The notes under the pieces were generated by a model. That model was not told the origin of the DNA, made no database searches, and saw only the letters and a program-made list of their open reading frames with translations. Shown here piece after piece: positions 58,532 to 64,000 of a DNA stretch of 64,000 nt; positions within the stretch are counted from its first letter, which is position 1, and the number at the start of each line of letters is the position of its first letter. The stretch comes from Mytilus trossulus (Eukaryota > Mollusca > Bivalvia > Mytilida > Mytilidae), in the NCBI RefSeq assembly GCF_036588685.1, contig NC_086378.1:21987578-22051577 (forward strand). The letters are read 5' to 3'. The translations under genes and the position numbers were made by a program.

Positions 58532-59105
58532 TGACGTAGTATGATTGCAAATGCGACAACTCTCCACAAGTGACCAAAAACACAGAAATTAACGACAATA
58601 GGTCACCGTTTGGTCTTCAACAATGAGCCAGGCCAATACTGTAAAGTCAGCTGAAAAACGCCCCGAAATGACAAATGTAAATAAAGGCAACAGTAGTATA
58701 CCGCTGTTCAAAACTCATAAATCCATGGACAAAAAACAAAATCGGGGCAACAAACCAAAACTGAGGGAAACGCATTAAATATAAGAGGATAACAACGACA
58801 CAACACCGAAACGCAACAGCACACAGAAACGGACCAAGCAACAGACAATACACCACGAGAATAACAAATATAACATCAAAACCAAATACATGAATATGGG
58901 ATAGACAAGTACCGTGTAAAACAATTCAAACGGGAAAACTAATGGCCTAATAAGTGTTCCAAAAAATGAACAAAAAACAAATATATAACAAATCATCAAA
59001 CGACAACCATTTAATAACAGGCTATTCACTTGGTAAAGGCACATACATACAGAATGTTACGGAGTTATATATGTTGGCGGGATCCTAACCCACCACTTAA
59101 CCTGG
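58532..59105 (+). repeat. Longest SINE-family copy, inside intron 3
   Basis: It starts ATGACGTAGTATGATTGC and AATTAACGACAATAGGTCACC, then CAACAGTAGTATACCGCTG, CAAAACTCATAAATCCATGG, AAAACAATTCAAACGGGAAAAC, ACATACATACAGAATGTTACG and GTTGGCGGGATCCTAACCC. It nearly fills the 882-bp intron and shows how the separate head, middle and tail pieces elsewhere join. The minus-strand open frames are artefacts. Confidence 0.7.
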
Positions 59106-59253
59106 GACGTAAATTTTGTATAAACCGAAGCATGTAATGTTTACTACAGCATGTCTACTCATCTTTATGTAGTTACATGAGTTTCAAAAACATATTTAAA
59201 TATTAGGTACTAAAAAGATTACCAACTTGATTATTTTAAAACATATTTTTCAG

Positions 59254-61283
59254 GCAATGATCGTTTCGGCTCGCCTAGAACAATGGTATCAAGACCTGAT
59301 AAAAACAATAGACAAACAATTATAAAAGGAAAGGAAAATAACCGCCAATCATTAAGTCCAGTTTTAAAATGGAGTGAAGGTGTTAATGATAAAGCTGGGA
59401 CAGACTTGGCCCCAATCCCTAATTATCAAGTTGCTTCGGATATTAGAGTTGTAAATTCGTTATCAGCAGACCGTTTTGGCGCTCGAAACGACGATCCCAA
59501 CGACTTCAGTGTATCTAAACTGAATGGTAACAGATTTGGATCGTACAACAATGGAAGGAAGGAGGTAATAAGCTTACCAGGAATGAGAATAAAAGACCAG
59601 AAGGTTTTAACTAAGTTTTTCAATCAAATTCATATTAGCAGTAAAAACACTGTACCTCCTGTGCAGAGAAAAACGAGTCACCAGTATAAGATGATAGAAG
59701 GTGCTCCGAGCGATATTATTTCGAGGGGCTTCCTTGATATTCCCCTAAATAGTATGGCAGCTAAACTACCATTGAGTAAACCGTTGAAGAAAACAGAAAA
59801 TACAAACACGAAGACAAGCAGTGTTGCAAGACAATTGGGTTTAGTGCGCGAACAGGCTAAACCAGATGCACAATCAAATGATGAAGCTGAGGAACTGGTT
59901 TTTAAGAACCCAAGACAAAATATCGTTAACCACAATGCGCAGTCAAACAATGTTGCAGATAAACTAGGTTTCCGCAGCTTAGTACTAGAAAATGCTTTCA
60001 AAGATCCACCATTAAACGCTGTAACCGGTAAACTCAGTTTAAATAGCCAAGTAGAAGATGAGGCAATTCAAAATGTACAGTCAAGTGGAGAAGCTATCAA
60101 AAATAAACTTGCAACTAAACTTGGTTTAAAGAGCAAAGTACAAGATAAGGGTAGTCAAGATTCCCAATCAAACACGATAAAAGAACAAATTCAAGACAAA
60201 AAACAATCAGACGATAAGGCAGATAAATTAAAATCAAATAAAGTAATACTTCAAGGCAAAACACAATTAGACGATAAGGCAGATAAACTAAAATCAAATA
60301 AAGTAACACTTCAAGGCAAACCACAATTAGACGATAAGGCAGATACATTAAAATCAAATAAAGTAATACAAGAAAACGATCACCGAGAAACCTCCAGAGT
60401 TGATTTGGTTAGTGGTTCGCGTGTCAATACAAAACCACGGGACACATATCCCCATGACATGCGAAAGAATAGTTCAGATGACAAACTGAATAAACATAAA
60501 GGAAAACATGACACAAGTCACAATGATATGTGGTTGAATGGATTAGACGGAAAACCAGTTGAAAGATTAAATACTGGAATTCAAAACAAAATTCCGAATG
60601 ATATCAAGTCAAATGGCGGTGCAACAAAAAAGCGTTTGAATAGCAGAAAGCAAGACAAAACTATTCGACATGAAAAGCAGTTAAATAGAGTTGTGACTAA
60701 GAATACGAAAAGACCCAAGACTATTCGACATGAAAAGCAGTTAAATAGAGTTGTGACTAAGAATACGAAAAGACCCAAGAAAACTGTTCTTCGGGATGGT
60801 GCACTTAAGCCAAATGATAAAGTCTTCTCGTTATTTAAAGACAACAAGAATAAATCAAAACAACTGAAAAACAACCCATTTGCAAATCTCAAAAATATTT
60901 TAAAGGCTACTTCCAGTGCAAAAAAATCTGTCGCATCAAATGTGCGTAGTGTTCAGAAGGGACCACGCACATTCTTTGACATTATTGAAAATAATATTAT
61001 AAGCCCTTTTAAATCAGTACCAGTGGATACTCAACTAAAAGACAATTTTGCTTCTAATTTCAATTTAGGAGAAATATTGAAGAATGGCGTGTCTGCCTTT
61101 CACCATGAACCTGTTACATTCCCAAATTTCATAGCACCGCCGAAACGCAACTTAATAATGTCACCTACAGCCATTGTCCCATTACATTTAGCAGGACAAC
61201 ACAATCTGGAATCTATTATGAACAAAATTGTAACAACTCCTTTCGGGATGAGACAAAATACAATTATGAACATTTTTGGCTAA
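59254..61283 (+). CDS. Large secreted repeat protein, exon 4 (C-terminal)
   Basis: The acceptor ACATATTTTTCAG|GC, entering in phase 1, reads GNDRFGSPRTMVSRPDK and runs 675 codons to TAA at 61281-61283. EVISLPGMRI resembles ILMFPGMVQ of exon 3. A run of KADKLKSNKV repeats (60-bp period, 60181-60372) and an exact 60-bp duplication (60661-60780) lie in the basic middle. No cysteine was seen. The C-terminus is more hydrophobic (FPNFIAPPKRNLIMSP, IVPLHLAGQHNLESIM, ending NIFG). It is Lys/Asn/Asp-rich overall, like exons 2 and 3. Confidence 0.88.
60181..60372 (+). repeat. Three 60-bp coding repeats (20 residues)
   Basis: GACGATAAGGCAGATAAA recurs at 60210, 60270 and 60330. The residue unit is QLDDKADKLKSNKV plus ILQGK, and the units differ by a few bases only. 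It is highly charged and probably disordered or helical. Confidence 0.9.
60661..60780 (+). repeat. Exact 60-bp tandem duplication in coding sequence
   Basis: 60661-60720 and 60721-60780 are identical base for base. Each encodes TIRHEKQLNRVVTKN followed by TKRPK. Identity at third codon positions points to a very recent duplication or gene conversion. Confidence 0.95.
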
Positions 61284-61409
61284 TGTTATATTATCCGAAA
61301 AACAATCACATTTTTGTGATTATATAATTATTAGGTTGCTGCTTTAGGGGTGTATAATGGAAGTAACTTTCCCTAAAATGAGCTTTATTGCTCTAAGCCC
61401 ACTCTCCGA

Positions 61410-61415
61410 AATAAA
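61410..61415 (+). terminator. Likely polyadenylation signal
   Basis: AATAAA lies 127 nt after the stop codon of exon 4, in CCGAAATAAAGTACGC. Further AATAAA hexamers follow at 61881 and about 61916 and could serve longer transcripts. Confidence 0.45.
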
Positions 61416-64000
61416 GTACGCATGTAATATATGAATTATTTCAATTACAAGAAGGGTCGGTTCAAGGGGTCAGATCTTTTTAGATAAAACAAAATTTTAG
61501 ACTTGAAAGTGTGAAAAAATAGAATGAGAAGATGTTGTATAATTGCCAATAAGACGTTAACTCTCCATAAGAGACCATGCACATGACAAAGAAATTGACC
61601 ACTACAGCCCTCAACAATGAGTAAATCCCCTACGCTTAGGAACTGTATACTGTCCTTCAAAATCATTCTTATCTATTTTAGCAAACAAAATACATCATGT
61701 GTTTAATCACAATTAAAGATGACACTTTTTCGACTGTTTATAAAGAAGTAGATGCTTGTACTGTTTTTGTTACATTTTTTGCAGACTATATCGTGTAATA
61801 TTTTTTTTTTTACAAATTACTCTTCGCTTTATACTCGCACAATTGTAAAATGTCGAATTGTAATTATATTTTTATAAAATAATAAAACAATATTTTCTTC
61901 GTAATTGAATAGTCAAATAAATATGTGTTTTCTCAATGTATTTATTCTATACGTAATTGAATAGCCATAGAAATATATTTTCTAAATAAGTAGTAACATG
62001 TTTGACTTAGAAGGTCCTTTTCACCTAGTTCTTTTTTTTCCATAAGTTAGTTTGACATATACACATAATATAAAAGTCCAGTTCCTTAACCAATTTCCTT
62101 GTGAATTACAATTGTCAGACAAACAAAAATATCAATTAACACCCGGAAAATGTTCAACACTGTAAAACAAGATAATTTTTTTTTTAAAGACTGCTAACAA
62201 TTGTTTTTGTCTTTTAGATATTAGTAACTGAGGATTATGCACTGTTTGTTTATTATAACTTATATTGTAAAATGTTATTTTTCATATTTGTCACTTGATT
62301 ACAAGACTTGACTTGACATTCGTTATAACACATATACATGTGATATTCATAATAACAAATGTACATGTATTATTACAAATATTGTTTGTTCATAGATAGT
62401 TATAAACATTAATCATGTTATTCGTTTTTTGTATTTTATGCAAAGAGGCTTTCTTTTGACGAAACTGTCATTGTGTGTTTGTTACTTTTTTTACATGCCA
62501 AAATAAATGATAAGGTAGATTTTTATAAGCAGACTCCTCCATGAAATACTAGAAAATGTTCATTTTTTCTCGAAAAAAACCTGCGCTTTTAGAAGGGTTG
62601 ATTTTCTTTCACCTGTTCTATATTATTTGTTAACTGGTATTGTCTTGTAACTTACATTGAATTAAGAAGCTCTGGTATGCTTACCAGTGAGACAACTCTT
62701 CACCAAGGGCCAAATGACGTACAAGTAAGCAACTGTGTGTTATCGTATGGCATTCAACAATGACCAAACCCCATACCACATAGCAAGCTATAGAAGGCCC
62801 AAAAAATTTCACAGATGACGATAAAACAGAGAAGGTTGAACAGAAAATAAATATTTTTTTTTACATAATGGTTTGTCTTAAGTCATGGACTTCTTCAGTC
62901 GGTAACTTTACTTACATCTTGAAATGTGTTAACATACTGGTTAATCTTTGAACTTCTTTGTTGTATCTATTCAGCTTTTTGTTATAACTCCGTGTCTCGG
63001 TCTGTTCTTTAAAAATAGCATATACTAGTACTTGTGTATTTTTCTCCTAGAAACTATTTCGGTGACCTTAATAAAGAGGTTAATCATTAATGTTACAATC
63101 AAATTATAAAAGATTATTGTTAAAGGAACATAAATAAAACAATGATTTGTGTGTCATATAAGTACAAATATCTTTACACTATAGATAAAACAAGTAAGGT
63201 GTGCAGGTCTAGATAGGTGGGTGTCATTATACCGTCTATTCTTTATTTTTGATGTCATTTGTCTTTCACTCTTTAGTCTTTCTAGCACCTCATGATATTT
63301 TTAATTTTTTTTACCTGTTTTTCTTTGTCCTCGTTGTTTACCCATTTCCAGTAGTAAATAACATCATTATCTATTCTGTAAACCCCCATCGAGATCCTCA
63401 TACATTAGTAATTAATAAACAACAAGGAAGGTATATGAACACGTCAGGTGTTTCTCTTGTCATTTATAAAACAATGCCTTGTACGTCCAAGAATTTAGAC
63501 AAACTATGTGTAATTCGTAATATTTGTCTTCCTTATACTTTTCCTTCCTTCATTGTTAAATTGCATTAGCTCCAAATTGTGTTGTAGTTATATGACTTAT
63601 AAAAAAAAATGTAATGTATAGCCTATTAGTTTCCAGCCTAACATTCGTTGGCGGACTTCGGCTGTTATTTGTTCTTTGCATGGTCGAGTTGTTGTCTCTT
63701 TGATATGTTCCCAATTTCCATTCTCAATTTTGTTTCTTCGCATGTTAAAAAGTTGTAGCTAGTTTGTTGTAGAACTCTTGATCCTTTTTGTGTGCGCGTT
63801 GCATGCAGATGCGTTGTATATAATTTAGAGAAAGACTCTGATTATCCTTCTGGAACACCCGAGACCCCCTATCAAACCAGTGTTTTTGATGGGGTTTGTG
63901 TCGCTCAGTCTTCAGTTTCTATGCTGTGTTTTGTTGAATGTTGTTGGTCATTTTATCGGTTTTTTTTTCCATGGCATTGTCAGTTCGTTTTCAACTGTTT
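61416..64000. other. 3' flank with SINE-family fragments
   Basis: Forward heads lie at 61525-61680 (GAAGATGTTGTATAATTGCC, CTACAGCCCTCAACAATGAG) and 62667-62820 (TCTGGTATGCTTACCAGTGAG, CGTATGGCATTCAACAATG). A tail lies at 63640-63730 (CGTTGGCGGACTTCGGCTG, TTGTTGTCTCTTTGATATG), and a reverse fragment of the 34812-type repeat at 63930-64000. The remainder is AT-rich, and the 106-residue open frame at 63249 has no recognisable content. Confidence 0.55.

Noticed and set aside
63249..63569. 106-codon open frame near the end of the window
   Set aside because: No signal, domain or splice support. Hydrophobic low-complexity start and AT-driven composition fit chance.

Overview
The window looks like AT-rich nuclear DNA of a marine mussel (Mytilus or a close relative). 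Three things point there: large introns with GT-AG borders, a very high load of short dispersed repeats of the kind typical of mussels (the GATGTGGTATGATTGCC...ACAACTCTCC family, the AGCTCACCTGGCCC family, the GGGGCCAGCTGAAGG family), and hammerhead-bearing repeats with the CTGATGAGTCT...AGACGAAACGCGCGTC core. No bacterial operon, CRISPR array, rRNA or confident tRNA is visible. The species call is an inference from repeat recognition.

Layout. 1-2237 (minus): broken copy of a large uncharacterised protein family that is dispersed in invertebrate genomes. 2.2-9.5 kb: repeat-rich DNA with a ~170-bp tandem array, several TA-flanked MITEs, and a 742-bp insertion at 8041-8782 whose two inverted arms each carry a hammerhead ribozyme. 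9.5-30.6 kb (plus): 3' part of a gene I do not recognise. Four well-phased exons (27318-30559) encode a proline- and lysine-rich tail, and an isolated exon at 9553-9617 could be an alternative C-terminus. Its introns hold a decayed Mutator-like element (12235-13244, with an 8-bp target duplication), tandem repeats and nested MITEs. 30.6-39.5 kb: 3' UTR and intergenic DNA, mostly repeats.

39.6-61.3 kb (plus): the main gene. A signal-peptide exon (39581-39623) is followed by three very large exons (46892-50476, 56500-58371, 59254-61283), all joined in phase 1. The predicted secreted protein has about 2509 residues, is rich in Asn, Lys and Ser, has almost no cysteine, and carries ten exact-register 26-residue repeats plus two 20-residue repeat blocks. 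It reads like an extracellular matrix, shell-matrix or byssus-type scaffold protein, but I recognise no named family. A 15-nt candidate micro-exon (54116-54130) and an alternative exon (40789-40868) are in compatible phase. The second intron holds a further hammerhead motif (minus, about 55998-56045) and two decayed relatives. 61.3-64 kb: 3' end and repeats.

The most interesting material is (a) the hammerhead-carrying elements, especially the inverted pair flanked by a 16-bp direct repeat, and (b) the giant repeat-bearing secreted protein gene.
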